IMG/VR virus record: IMGVR_UViG_3300005935_000139
Coordinates: 1-24,034 of that record
DNA: 24,034 bases
Direction: 5' to 3' (one strand)
DNA from: a virus
How positions within the stretch are numbered: position 1 is the first letter of the stretch; the number at the start of each line of letters is the position of its first letter. The position numbers and the translations under genes are program-made. Below, piece after piece: positions 14,996-22,661 of this stretch. The notes beneath the pieces are model-generated. The model saw nothing but the letters and a program-made list of their open reading frames with translations. It searched no databases and was not told where the DNA came from.

Positions 14996-15144
14996 TTCCT
15001 TCTCCTCTTCAACCATTGCTCGTATATCCCATTACATTTTTGCCAAGCATGCCCTTTATCCTTTTCTCCCTCGCGGTGAAAAAGGTAAGGGATGCAACGT
15101 GATATGAATTTCTGTTTTCCTTCTCCCTCTCTTGGCGTTGGCAT
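14992..15144 (-). CDS. Small ISRCIP-motif phage protein, 50 residues
   Basis: A short gene from ATG 15144 to TGA 14992 encodes MPTPREGEGKQKFISRCIPY and then a basic, tryptophan-containing tail (HAWQKCNGIYEQWLKRRRK). The start MPTPR, a polar lysine-rich stretch and F-I-S-R-C-I-P recall a small protein family I have seen in tailed phage genomes near portal and head genes; its role is unknown to me. The gene begins ten bases after the upstream stop, has AAGGGA about six bases before the ATG, and ends with an ATGA overlap onto the head-closure start. Two cysteines (17 and 37) might bind metal. The gene fills what would otherwise be the only sizeable gap in the connector region. Confidence 0.72.
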   Translation of the reverse strand: MPTPREGEGKQKFISRCIPYLFHREGEKDKGHAWQKCNGIYEQWLKRRRK

Positions 15145-15158
15145 AATTCATCCCTTAC
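15085..15158 (-). repeat. Perfect 10-bp inverted repeat around the start of the 50-residue gene
   Basis: GTAAGGGATG (minus strand 15158-15149) is perfectly complementary to CATCCCTTAC (15094-15085), with 54 bases between. The upstream arm holds the stop of the preceding gene and the AAGGGA ribosome binding site of the 50-residue gene; the other arm encodes its Cys-Ile-Pro-Tyr residues. Pairing would hide the ribosome binding site. Five T residues follow the second arm, but a terminator is unlikely because the sequence is inside a gene in a continuous operon. Confidence 0.5.
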
Positions 15159-15727
15159 GCGTGTGTGTGATAACGGAAATGTACCTGTACTGTGGCACTT
15201 GCCGTTTCACATTTAGCACGATAATATATTAGCTCCCCGACAGGTATATGTTCCGCCCTGACCTTCGCCTGTTGGACTGTCCCAACCTTAGTGTTCTGTG
15301 CCATATACCGTTGTCTCGACACCACCGTATGTGCCGACCCGTATGCAATCTCTAACATATATATCTTGTCTTTTACTGAAGAGTCCTCTACCATAATGGT
15401 GGATATGTGCATATTCATTGTAGCTGCGTTATCATCCAAATACCCTAGCATATTATCCACTATACGTGCCCATGCACTCCATGTATTAGCAGGCGTACCG
15501 GCTACCAATGTCACAGTCTCATCTGAGTCCTCTGGGAATATAGACGTGATGTGTTGTTCCTCGACTAGAAGCTCGTCCACATTCGTGTCCACTACTGCAA
15601 GTTCTGTTCCATTAGCTGCATTGTAGGCAACAAGAGAAGCATCATCCTGTTCCCTCACCTGTGCTACAGATAGATCATTCAATGCCGTGATTTGTGCTAC
15701 ATCAGTTGTATCTTTTAGGTCTTTCAT
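15155..15727 (-). CDS. Unidentified virion-region protein, 190 residues
   Basis: The product is acidic in its N-terminal half, with a helical start (MKDLKDTTDVAQITALNDLS), a segment rich in Val, Asp and Glu, and a beta-rich C-terminal half ending VQVHFRYHTHA. The phrase ARIVDNMLGYLDDNAATMNMH suggests helices, then VEDSSVKDKIYMLEIAYG a strand region. There is no membrane segment, signal peptide or catalytic motif that I recognise. It starts with an ATGA overlap to the preceding gene and lies among connector genes, so a structural or decoration role is likely but not shown. The tail-like TVQVHFRYH may form a beta strand in a jelly-roll or similar fold. Confidence 0.6.
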   Translation of the reverse strand: MKDLKDTTDVAQITALNDLSVAQVREQDDASLVAYNAANGTELAVVDTNVDELLVEEQHITSIFPEDSDETVTLVAGTPANTWSAWARIVDNMLGYLDDNAATMNMHISTIMVEDSSVKDKIYMLEIAYGSAHTVVSRQRYMAQNTKVGTVQQAKVRAEHIPVGELIYYRAKCETASATVQVHFRYHTHA

Positions 15728-16062
15728 GATACCCCTCCAATGTACAACTTAATTGCAATCTGATTTTCCCCGGAGACTTTCCGAATCCTGACATAGGGTG
15801 GTAGAAATCCCTCTAAGAGATACAATGTTGTTTTCCCCGTTGTCGGGGTGACGTTTTCATCGTTTGCATCAAGGTTATCGTAGGAGTCTTCCGTGTTGTC
15901 GAGACTTCCCTCAATCACCAATACGTCATTTCCACCTGCTGCTTTCCCGAAAGATAGGTACACATCCCTGCAATACATCGTCTTTACAACTTCGGCACTT
16001 CCTGTTCGGAGTCCACCAAGGTCAATTAATCGTGTTAGAAAATAATCTTGTGCATTTATCAT
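15724..16062 (-). CDS. Unidentified virion-region protein, 112 residues
   Basis: The 112-residue protein begins MINAQDYFLTRLIDLGGLRT and continues as a beta-rich sequence with CRDVYLSFGKAAGGNDVLVI, TLYLLEGFLPPYVRIRKVSG and a final IAIKLYIGGVS. Strand spacing is like a small beta sandwich. No catalytic or membrane motif is visible. AAGGAG lies five bases before ATG 16062, and the stop overlaps the next gene as ATGA, so the two unknowns are probably made in similar amounts. It lies between the adaptor and the head-closure region; a decoration or connector role is an inference from position. Confidence 0.6.
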   Translation of the reverse strand: MINAQDYFLTRLIDLGGLRTGSAEVVKTMYCRDVYLSFGKAAGGNDVLVIEGSLDNTEDSYDNLDANDENVTPTTGKTTLYLLEGFLPPYVRIRKVSGENQIAIKLYIGGVS

Positions 16063-16074
16063 AATTTCTCCTTT

Positions 16075-16539
16075 TTATACATCTCTATCTAAATTACCCG
16101 GTGCATTATAATCTGTTTTCTGCTCCTCATCCCGTTCAATATCGAAAATGTGGAAAGGTTTCTCAAGTTCATAGGTGGAAAGGAGGCTTGCGACCAAGGG
16201 CGGAATAATTATCCCTTTACCCTCTCGATGATACTCTTCCTTTACAATCCCTGCCTTCACAACCCTTTGTGCTTGTATGCCTTCCCGGATTGCCCGATCG
16301 GGTGTATGGATGAGTAAGTGGAGGGAATATTCACATTGGGCATCCTTCATCACTTGGGTTGCCACGACGGGAAATGAGTATTTCCCACAGTTATTCAGTT
16401 CCTTATATGACGTGATAAGTGCACGGGGATTTTCATCTGCATCATCTACCCAGTAATCAGTTATTCCAACGCGGTCATCGAAGTAAAGATTTGCCTCTGC
16501 CTCAGTTACCCAACTATTTGTTCCAACTGCCAATGCCAT
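16075..16539 (-). CDS. Head-tail adaptor (connector) protein, DnaT-like family
   Basis: The 154-residue protein starts with GTNSWVTEAEANLYFDDR, the pattern of the phage DnaT-like or gp6-like adaptor family, followed by ALITSYKELNNCGKY and a helical core (MKDAQCEYSLHLL), with a disordered, acidic C-terminus. Such adaptors form the ring under the portal through which DNA passes and onto which the stopper binds. It is the first structural gene after the sugar cassette. A modest AGGA site lies before ATG 16539, so a new ribosome entry is likely here. The 44 bases upstream of it (16540-16583) hold no clear gene, promoter or terminator. Confidence 0.75.
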   Translation of the reverse strand: MALAVGTNSWVTEAEANLYFDDRVGITDYWVDDADENPRALITSYKELNNCGKYSFPVVATQVMKDAQCEYSLHLLIHTPDRAIREGIQAQRVVKAGIVKEEYHREGKGIIIPPLVASLLSTYELEKPFHIFDIERDEEQKTDYNAPGNLDRDV

Positions 16540-16583
16540 AATTCATTCCTCGTTTTGTAAGATACACCAAACCTTCGTTATTG

Positions 16584-17270
16584 TCAAGACATTTCTGTCA
16601 AACACTCGTGTGTTATTTGAGGGATAACGGTTATGTGGGATCCCGGAGAACAGTTCAGGATTTCACAGTTCTTTCCCTTAAATAACTCTGGAAAATGTTT
16701 ATTGAACACCATAGTATCTATCATTATTGCCGTCTTCCTGTTTCCATGTGAATCAAATAATTCCTGATTTATATAAGTCCGTTTTTGTTCCACTATTGAC
16801 TTCCCATATTCACATCCATCCATGCCCAGTACCACGATTTTCTTCACACCGGCATCTGCAAGAGTAAGGAAAAGGATAGTCACGGAATTCGGTCGTGCAA
16901 CATTATCCTTAATTGGGAGGAATGGAGGACGTGGAACCAGGATTATCTGATTCCGGTATTTCTTGACAAATCCATTACTTTTTTCCATTAATGCCCCGAG
17001 TGCCCAAGTTGTTGTGATAAATAGATTTGTTGGATTCCTGTCTAAGAATACAGCAACATCAACACACTTTCGCACGATTTCCACTTCACTTGTTATGAGA
17101 ACAACTTCGAGTTCTTTCTTCATCAGGGCTTCAACAAACATGAAATCATTTAGTGACACATAACACCAGTCTTTTCCATTCAATGCATGTTCCGGAATAC
17201 CCTTTATAGAGGCTCCATGGAGGAGGATGCAAACGGTTCTACCGGCGATCTTTTCAGTTAAACGAATCAA
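16584..17270 (-). CDS. DUF115/GT42-like protein, possible sugar transferase
   Basis: The 228-residue protein has a Rossmann-like pattern shared by DUF115 (MptE-like or Maf-like) and GT42 sialyltransferase-type proteins: TVCILLHGASIKGIPEHAL, then VSLNDFMFVEAL, a second strand ADAGVKKIVVLGMDGCEYG, and NCSPGSHITVIPQI near the end. These families use a nucleotide-activated sugar or a similar donor. The likely start is TTG 17270, which overlaps the upstream stop as TTGA, with GAGGA about ten bases before; no in-frame ATG precedes the LHGAS motif. It is the last gene of the sugar cassette and may transfer the finished sugar to an acceptor. The donor and acceptor cannot be read from the sequence. 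Confidence 0.6.
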   Translation of the reverse strand: MIRLTEKIAGRTVCILLHGASIKGIPEHALNGKDWCYVSLNDFMFVEALMKKELEVVLITSEVEIVRKCVDVAVFLDRNPTNLFITTTWALGALMEKSNGFVKKYRNQIILVPRPPFLPIKDNVARPNSVTILFLTLADAGVKKIVVLGMDGCEYGKSIVEQKRTYINQELFDSHGNRKTAIMIDTMVFNKHFPELFKGKNCEILNCSPGSHITVIPQITHECLTEMS

Positions 17271-18484
17271 GGCAATAATTTCCTCTCCAATTTCCTGCTT
17301 GTCATTTCATTGATTTCCTTCAACACATCCATTCCGAATTTCCTGAGAACCATTTGCAGGTATTCCGTGTTTTTGTGATATTTCAACCAAGCAGTGTCAC
17401 GGAACTTCAATACTTCCTTTGCGGTTAAGTATTTTGTTGGGAGAGGTAGGAAGTCATAAGAGTATTGAGCGTACTGTGATGGTTCTTTCGGTAATTCCCA
17501 TTTCTGTTCTTTTGCATAACTTTCCAACTCTGTTCCAGGATAGGGCACTACACAATAGAAATTACTATATTCACAATTTAACTCTATTGCAAGGTCTAGG
17601 GTTTCCTGCATAGTAGAGAATGTGTCATCTGGGAAACCAAACATGAAGTTACCAAGGACAGAGATTCCAGCATCCTTCAGTCGCGTTACCGAGTTACGAA
17701 TATCTTCATTTGTGAATTTACCTTTATTCATGGATTGTCGGATTTCTTGGTTTCCGGATTCAATGCCAAGACAAATCCAATTAACTCCAGCAGTCTTTAC
17801 AATGCCCAAATTATCTGGAAGTGTATCTACGCGAGAATAACCCCAAATGTTAAAATTATTTTCCGTTTCGTTTATTATTGCTTTCAGAAGGTCACCAGAT
17901 TTCTTTGTAAGGAAGAGTTCATCCATCACCTTGACATTCTTCACTCCTGAATTAGATAAAACATTCAGGTCATTTACAACGGATTCAATGTAGCGTGTAG
18001 CGTACTTTGTTCCATAATAACTGTGGATGGTACAAAACTTGCATTTATATGGGCATGAAACGGAAGTATGGACAGTTCCGTATGGAGCTAACGTTTGTTT
18101 GCTTCCCCAAGTTTGCCAGTTATGAGCATGGTACTTATTCATGTTGAAAAGTGACCAGTCCGGGGAAACCTTTTTTGCATCAAAGGGTAAATGGTCAATT
18201 ATGGTTACATTCGTTGTTTTTAATTTGAGCCTATCTACCCCTGCCTGTTCCTGAATCCAAGCGGACGGGTGGACTCCGGTTGCCCAGATTTCAATTTCAT
18301 CACACCCTGACATGTCTGGACTAACTTCATCTACTTGTGCATCCCAGATTATCACGTCATCATGTAGCCGTTGAAGATCTTTAACTCTACATGCCATCCA
18401 ATGAGGAGGTTCTATTGCAGATAATGATGTGAGGTTTTGATAGTTCTGCATTTTGCTATCTGGTCGAATTAATCCGATAACCAT
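17267..18484 (-). CDS. Radical SAM enzyme with degenerate cobalamin-domain-like N-terminus
   Basis: The 405-residue protein has the CxxxCxxC iron-sulfur motif as Cys144-PYK-Cys148-KF-Cys151, followed by a TIM-barrel pattern including VMDELFLT, WGYSRVDTLP, GIESGN (240-245) and MFGFPDDT (281-288). These match the Elp3/MiaB/BchE-like class of radical SAM proteins. Residues 1-110 look like a remnant of the B12-binding Rossmann domain usual in the class, but I see no DxHxxG cobalamin motif. It could act on a sugar nucleotide or lipid-linked glycan, for example by epimerization, dehydration or methylation; the reaction is not readable. It overlaps the split transketolase upstream by 16 bases and the next gene as TTGA, so it belongs to the cassette. 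Confidence 0.8.
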   Translation of the reverse strand: MVIGLIRPDSKMQNYQNLTSLSAIEPPHWMACRVKDLQRLHDDVIIWDAQVDEVSPDMSGCDEIEIWATGVHPSAWIQEQAGVDRLKLKTTNVTIIDHLPFDAKKVSPDWSLFNMNKYHAHNWQTWGSKQTLAPYGTVHTSVSCPYKCKFCTIHSYYGTKYATRYIESVVNDLNVLSNSGVKNVKVMDELFLTKKSGDLLKAIINETENNFNIWGYSRVDTLPDNLGIVKTAGVNWICLGIESGNQEIRQSMNKGKFTNEDIRNSVTRLKDAGISVLGNFMFGFPDDTFSTMQETLDLAIELNCEYSNFYCVVPYPGTELESYAKEQKWELPKEPSQYAQYSYDFLPLPTKYLTAKEVLKFRDTAWLKYHKNTEYLQMVLRKFGMDVLKEINEMTSRKLERKLLP

Positions 18485-19356
18485 TTTGTGATTCCCTCCT
18501 TATCTAAACCATAGAACTTTTGAATGTTTCCTCTACCACCATAAACGTAATCGTAACTTGGAACGCCGCGGTGTTTCTTATTAAGTGCTTCGTACACTGC
18601 TGCAGCTAATCCACCACGAGAATTGTTTTCCTCAACAATTACAAAATCCTCATCGCCTATCACATTTCTAAATTTGCTTTCATCAAAAGGAAACTTAAAC
18701 ACATCAATTACTCCAACATCAGTTTCCTTTGTTACTTCAAGTGCTGTATGCACCATGTTACCTGTTGAAACAATCCATTGATGACAACCTGACCATTTAG
18801 ATACATCAAATCCATCTGCGAAATGGCTGATAGAGTCAAAGTTCAAATCATTTGGTTTTGGATAAATTTCTGGGAGATCCTTCCTATCCAATCTTACATA
18901 CATCAATCCTTTCCCAACTTCATCAGCTATCCGTACAGCCAAATGATTACTTGAGGGATTCCAAACTGTCATGTTTGGGAGGATTCTCATAATTGCCAAA
19001 TCCTCCAGGGCATGATGAGTGGGACCGCTATCCTCATAACTGAATCCGGCTCCCACACCTACTATCATAATTGGGATATTCATGAGGGCTGCTATCACCT
19101 TAATCTGTTCATAACACCTTAATGAAGCAAACGGTTGTATGGCATAACAGACTGGAATGAAACCTTCGTTTGCAAGTCCACATGCTGTGAGGATCATGGA
19201 TTGTTCAGCTATTCCAACATTAATGTAACGATGTGGATAATTTGTTCGAAAATCATCGAGGGCAGGTGCAGACATATCCGCGGTTACAATAACAAGTTTA
19301 TTCCCCATCGATGCTCGATTTACTATACTGTGAAAGAACGCATCTCGCATTGTCAT
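18469..19356 (-). CDS. Transketolase-like protein, C-terminal subunit
   Basis: The 295-residue protein covers the pyrimidine-binding and C-terminal domains of a transketolase. The catalytic glutamate lies in NVGIAEQSMILTACGLA, followed by RCYEQIKVIAAL, DSGPTHHALEDLAIMRILPN (with the conserved His) and a C-terminal domain with VDVFKFPFDE and DFVIVEENNSRGG. It must pair with the N-terminal subunit encoded just upstream to bind thiamine diphosphate at their interface and transfer two-carbon ketol units. The start at 19356 overlaps the partner stop as ATGA and has GGAGG seven bases before. Split transketolases are common in bacterial sugar-biosynthesis clusters but unusual in a phage late operon. 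The sugar substrate is unknown. Confidence 0.88.
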   Translation of the reverse strand: MTMRDAFFHSIVNRASMGNKLVIVTADMSAPALDDFRTNYPHRYINVGIAEQSMILTACGLANEGFIPVCYAIQPFASLRCYEQIKVIAALMNIPIMIVGVGAGFSYEDSGPTHHALEDLAIMRILPNMTVWNPSSNHLAVRIADEVGKGLMYVRLDRKDLPEIYPKPNDLNFDSISHFADGFDVSKWSGCHQWIVSTGNMVHTALEVTKETDVGVIDVFKFPFDESKFRNVIGDEDFVIVEENNSRGGLAAAVYEALNKKHRGVPSYDYVYGGRGNIQKFYGLDKEGITKWLSD

Positions 19357-20177
19357 GATAATTCCTCCATTGCTTGTTTAGCCTGTTCACCAGTTGGTGT
19401 CTTTGAATGCCAGAGTGGAGCATTCGTTAATTCCTCTATCCCTTTTCCCTTTATCGTGTCACAAATAATCATGAGAGGTTGCGTGGAAGATCTTCCTTTT
19501 ACATTATGAAGAACTTGGGCAAGTTCCACAAATGAATGACCGTCAATTCGAACTGTATCCCAGCCGAATGCATCCCATTTTGCTTCAAAATCCTCCAGTG
19601 AACAGGCATTCTCTGTGAAATCTGTGGCGCCGAGGCAGTTACGGTCGAGGAAAACAACTAAGTTATTCAATCGATTATGGGAGGCGAAGGCAGCGGTTTC
19701 CCAGATACTTCCTTCATAACATTCGGCGTCCCCGATGATGCAGAACACAAAGGGAAGTTCACGTTTCAGCTTTAACCCGTGAGCCATTCCTGCTGCAACA
19801 CCGAGCCCGTGTCCAAGTGAACCTGTGGTCAGTTCTACTCCGGGTACTGTATGTTGGAGATGAACAGCAAATTTCCCGCCATCTGCATTAAAGCCGTCAC
19901 ACCAGTCTCGTGGATAATAACCCACATCGGCGAGGACGCAATAGAGGACTGGACTTGCTTGTCCCTTAGAGAGGATGAATCTATCACGGGAATCTTTGTC
20001 CGGATTTTTTGGGTCATGATTAAGTATTCCTCCATGATAAAGTGCTACGAGTATTTCTACTATAGAATAACTGCTATTGACGTGTCCCGTGCCTGCCTGA
20101 CTGCACATCTCCAACACGTCTTTCCGGATTTGATTAGCTTTACTCTTCAATTTGGCTAAGGTGGTTTCTCCTGACAT
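19353..20177 (-). CDS. Transketolase-like protein, N-terminal thiamine-diphosphate subunit
   Basis: The 274-residue protein is the N-terminal, cofactor-binding half of a transketolase. Motifs are AGTGHVNSSYSIVEILVALY, FILSKGQASPVLY, PGVELTTGSLGHGLGVAAGM, and the thiamine-diphosphate motif GDAECYEGSIWETAAF with LDRN. Two usual residues differ: SKGH is SKGQ and GDG is GDA, so activity or substrate may be altered, though other split versions vary here too. I chose ATG 20177, which has GGAG six bases before; a TTG at 20198 is possible but lacks a site. It overlaps the end of the upstream gene by 38 bases, so translation is coupled. It pairs with the next gene. Confidence 0.88.
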   Translation of the reverse strand: MSGETTLAKLKSKANQIRKDVLEMCSQAGTGHVNSSYSIVEILVALYHGGILNHDPKNPDKDSRDRFILSKGQASPVLYCVLADVGYYPRDWCDGFNADGGKFAVHLQHTVPGVELTTGSLGHGLGVAAGMAHGLKLKRELPFVFCIIGDAECYEGSIWETAAFASHNRLNNLVVFLDRNCLGATDFTENACSLEDFEAKWDAFGWDTVRIDGHSFVELAQVLHNVKGRSSTQPLMIICDTIKGKGIEELTNAPLWHSKTPTGEQAKQAMEELS

Positions 20178-20517
20178 CCTGTACTCCTTCCCCAACAAGT
20201 TTATTAATTTCGTTCTTTATATTTATCCTGATACTATTTTTCCCTCGAATCCTAATTGCACGTTTTCCAACTTCGGTCGGGTCATTATCGAGTGCCCCCT
20301 GTCGAACATCGGATTCTAAATTCCAGATTTCACGATTAATCAGAATCATCTTATAGAGATAGTTAGTTAGATTGCTTTTCGGATGCCTCTCACATAAATC
20401 CATGAAACCATTTGAGAACATTACATATTCTAACCAGCTTTCTTCTTTACATATATTTACCAGTTTCAACGTTGCAATTGCAAACCGGTCAACAATATCA
20501 CCTGCATCTCGTTTCAT
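20140..20517 (-). CDS. DUF6165-like small helical protein
   Basis: The 125-residue protein has the pattern seen in DUF6165-type proteins of polysaccharide clusters: an opening DAGDIVDRFAIATLKL, a helix with NREIWNLESDVRQG, then RIRGKNSIRINIKNEINKL. It is predicted to be wholly helical, with no membrane segment. The family has no firmly known function to me; its members sit beside glycosyltransferases. Here it overlaps the cupin stop as ATGA and the transketolase start by 38 bases, so it is made together with these enzymes and may be a partner or regulator of them. The comparison is by recalled pattern and should be tested by a profile search. Confidence 0.5.
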   Translation of the reverse strand: MKRDAGDIVDRFAIATLKLVNICKEESWLEYVMFSNGFMDLCERHPKSNLTNYLYKMILINREIWNLESDVRQGALDNDPTEVGKRAIRIRGKNSIRINIKNEINKLVGEGVQDVRRNHLSQIEE

Positions 20518-20828
20518 AATTCTACCCTCATACTGTCTTCCGGATGCGGGGTACTCACTTCAATTAATGTAAGTCCCTCTGGTCCAGCAATTAACCTGTG
20601 TGTTTGGAATGGCAGAATCCGTAACACTCCACCTGCCGCGTATAACTTATTTCCTACATCCCCCTTTGTTTCCAACCCTCCATGAAGCACGTACATCGTT
20701 TCATCCTTTTCCTTATGAACATGAAGACTTGTACACATATTTGGTTTTATTACAAGTAGCTTCCCAAGATAATATCTTGTATTCGCCCACCAAATCTCAC
20801 ATCCCCAACGCTTTTCTACAACTTTCAT
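20514..20828 (-). CDS. Cupin-fold sugar enzyme or binding protein, 104 residues
   Basis: The 104-residue protein is a single small cupin. The metal site is visible as His36-x-His38, Glu43 and His77 in SLHVHKEKDETMYVLHGG and LPFQTHRL. It resembles the C-terminal cupin of type II mannose-6-phosphate isomerases and GDP-mannose pyrophosphorylases, and free-standing cupins of sugar clusters such as isomerases and epimerases. I chose ATG 20828, which overlaps the radical SAM stop as ATGA and has GGAGG five bases before. The complete metal ligand set suggests an active isomerase or dioxygenase-type enzyme, but the substrate is not readable. Confidence 0.78.
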   Translation of the reverse strand: MKVVEKRWGCEIWWANTRYYLGKLLVIKPNMCTSLHVHKEKDETMYVLHGGLETKGDVGNKLYAAGGVLRILPFQTHRLIAGPEGLTLIEVSTPHPEDSMRVEL

Positions 20829-21910
20829 ATAAACCTCCAACACATCGGATCCTCGTTATCCCAGAACAACTTCTCACATTGTTCACAGTAGACACCAAAT
20901 GTGCAACGGGTGAAACATTTTTCCGGGGTATCCCCGAACACGAGTTCCTGATGTCTTTCTTTTCCCCAGAACGTTAGGATATTTTTTGGGTTTGGGAAAT
21001 GCTGTCCGAGGATGAAATCTTTCTGATGGCGTTGATCCACACAAAAATAAACATTCCCGTCTGCACACAACTGAATAACTAAGGGGGCGCCGAAGCATTG
21101 TGAAAAACTCTTATCTGATAGGAAGTCTTTATTGAATTTATGTATTACCGTGAAGACCCGGAAATTCTCATCCTCTAGTTCATGACATTTTTCCATTTGT
21201 TCAAGGACGAGATCTATATTTACATTTGCAAGTTTTCCATCCAACTCTTTCCCCATACCCTGATGATGAAAATCCATAGGGCGAGCATGGAAATCCCGGA
21301 CACCGATTTCTTTTGCCAACTTACACGCATCATATACCTCATGTTGGTTAAGGGAGGAAATTAGGAATTTGTAAGAAACATCACAGTTACCCGAATCCTT
21401 ACTCACCCGTATGAGATTCCCGATTACATCCCGGAATCTATCCACACCTTTCAATTTCTTATATGTTTCTGGTGTAGCGGCATCCACGGATACACCGATC
21501 CAACGTAGGAGTGGAATTACATCGAGGAAGTTACCATTTAGCTTTGTTCCGTTTGTTGCAATACTTGCTTCCATCCCTGATTTTCTGGTTTCAATTATTG
21601 CAGTTTTCAATTCTGAATGGAGGGTGGGTTCACCTCCACCGCCGAAACATATTGCCTTCACTCCCCAATCACCGAGGAACTGGACAAGGTTGATTAGATG
21701 GGCATTTGTCATACGGTCAGGAGTTTTCCCTTTCATATATCTATGGGCATTACAGTGTTGGCATTTGAGATTACAGGCATGAATTGGATCAAGGGAGGCT
21801 TCGACCGGTGGGTGAAATTTACCCTTTACAATCCCTTTATACCAGTCCGCATAAAGTAAACCTTTCCAAGAGTTGAAACTATTAAACTTATTCTTATTTG
21901 ACCATTCCAT
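20825..21910 (-). CDS. Radical SAM/SPASM enzyme
   Basis: The 361-residue protein has the radical SAM motif Cys46-NLK-Cys50-QH-Cys53, followed by FGGGGEPTL, IATNGTKL and ISVDAATPETY, all typical of the family. The C-terminal region has eight cysteines (about 272, 282, 290, 332, 336, 342, 345, 357), as in SPASM domains that hold one or two auxiliary iron-sulfur clusters. Such enzymes oxidize or rearrange peptides, alcohols or sugars; in sugar clusters they can act as dehydrogenases. The start at 21910 has AAGGAGG six bases before it and overlaps the upstream glycosyltransferase by 17 bases. It is unlikely to be a host fragment, because the order of coupled genes is unbroken. Confidence 0.86.
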   Translation of the reverse strand: MEWSNKNKFNSFNSWKGLLYADWYKGIVKGKFHPPVEASLDPIHACNLKCQHCNAHRYMKGKTPDRMTNAHLINLVQFLGDWGVKAICFGGGGEPTLHSELKTAIIETRKSGMEASIATNGTKLNGNFLDVIPLLRWIGVSVDAATPETYKKLKGVDRFRDVIGNLIRVSKDSGNCDVSYKFLISSLNQHEVYDACKLAKEIGVRDFHARPMDFHHQGMGKELDGKLANVNIDLVLEQMEKCHELEDENFRVFTVIHKFNKDFLSDKSFSQCFGAPLVIQLCADGNVYFCVDQRHQKDFILGQHFPNPKNILTFWGKERHQELVFGDTPEKCFTRCTFGVYCEQCEKLFWDNEDPMCWRFI

Positions 21911-22661
21911 GTATTGCCTCCTTCAAATTATTAATTGCCAATGGAATTCCCCAGGCGCTAAAACCGTTTCTTAGCTGGCGTTGCTCTAATTTATTAAAAT
22001 GATCTGACATCCTCTTCCCCAGATGATCCTGTTTGATGTTTTTATATGAATGATAACAGATATGGTCAAGTTGGATTGGGAGTTCTAATGACCGATTAAC
22101 TTCCTTATTACTAAAAATTGTCCCAAGAAGAACATCTGCTCCCCAAGAAGGATATTGTTCCGGCATGAAATAGTTCAATGCTTTCACTGTTTCACGTGTT
22201 AATATAGGAAACCACCCCCAGTTGAATTCAGAAAGGTGAGGTTTATTCCGCGAAATATCTTTTGGGAAAGCATAAAGGATTCGGTCAGGGCGTTTCTTCA
22301 GGTAGTTCTCAATTGAGGTTCTTGCCAGTTCATCCCAGTCTGGTGTTAGGAATACCACGTCATTCCCGATTACCCAGAAAACTTTTCCCTGTGGAGTGAC
22401 TGGTGACTTATTCAGGAATACCCAGTTATAGTAATCATGTGAGATGTTTTGGCTTCTCTCACGGATTAGGAAACGTATATTCATCCCATTAAACTGTCCC
22501 CACCAACTTGCTATTGCATCTTGGGTTCTAACGTCATCGATATCAGCAATGATGATTAGTTCGAATGAGTTTAGGTTTTTCGCAGTATCCCGGATACTAC
22601 AGATTGTATTATACAATAAATCAAGTCTGTCCCGCGTTGGCATGACAATAGTAAAATACAT
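21894..22661 (-). CDS. Glycosyltransferase family 2-type protein
   Basis: The 255-residue protein begins MYFTIVMPTRDRLDLLYNTI, the nucleotide-binding start of GT-A glycosyltransferases, then FELIIIADIDD, FWVIGNDVVFLTPDW (with an acidic metal-binding motif), and a C-terminal half that should bind the acceptor. It lacks a membrane segment, so it is a soluble transferase. It starts in a TAATG overlap with the upstream transferase gene, so the pair is coupled, suggesting consecutive or paired sugar additions. Sugar donor and acceptor cannot be read. The position after a cupin and methyltransferase fits a glycan assembly cassette. Confidence 0.75.
   Translation of the reverse strand: MYFTIVMPTRDRLDLLYNTICSIRDTAKNLNSFELIIIADIDDVRTQDAIASWWGQFNGMNIRFLIRERSQNISHDYYNWVFLNKSPVTPQGKVFWVIGNDVVFLTPDWDELARTSIENYLKKRPDRILYAFPKDISRNKPHLSEFNWGWFPILTRETVKALNYFMPEQYPSWGADVLLGTIFSNKEVNRSLELPIQLDHICYHSYKNIKQDHLGKRMSDHFNKLEQRQLRNGFSAWGIPLAINNLKEAIHGMVK

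Noticed and set aside
15079-15158. Inverted repeat followed by five T residues on the minus strand, as a rho-independent terminator
   Set aside because: The second arm lies inside a likely 50-residue gene that is joined by ATGA to the next gene, and the 54-base loop is too long for a usual terminator.
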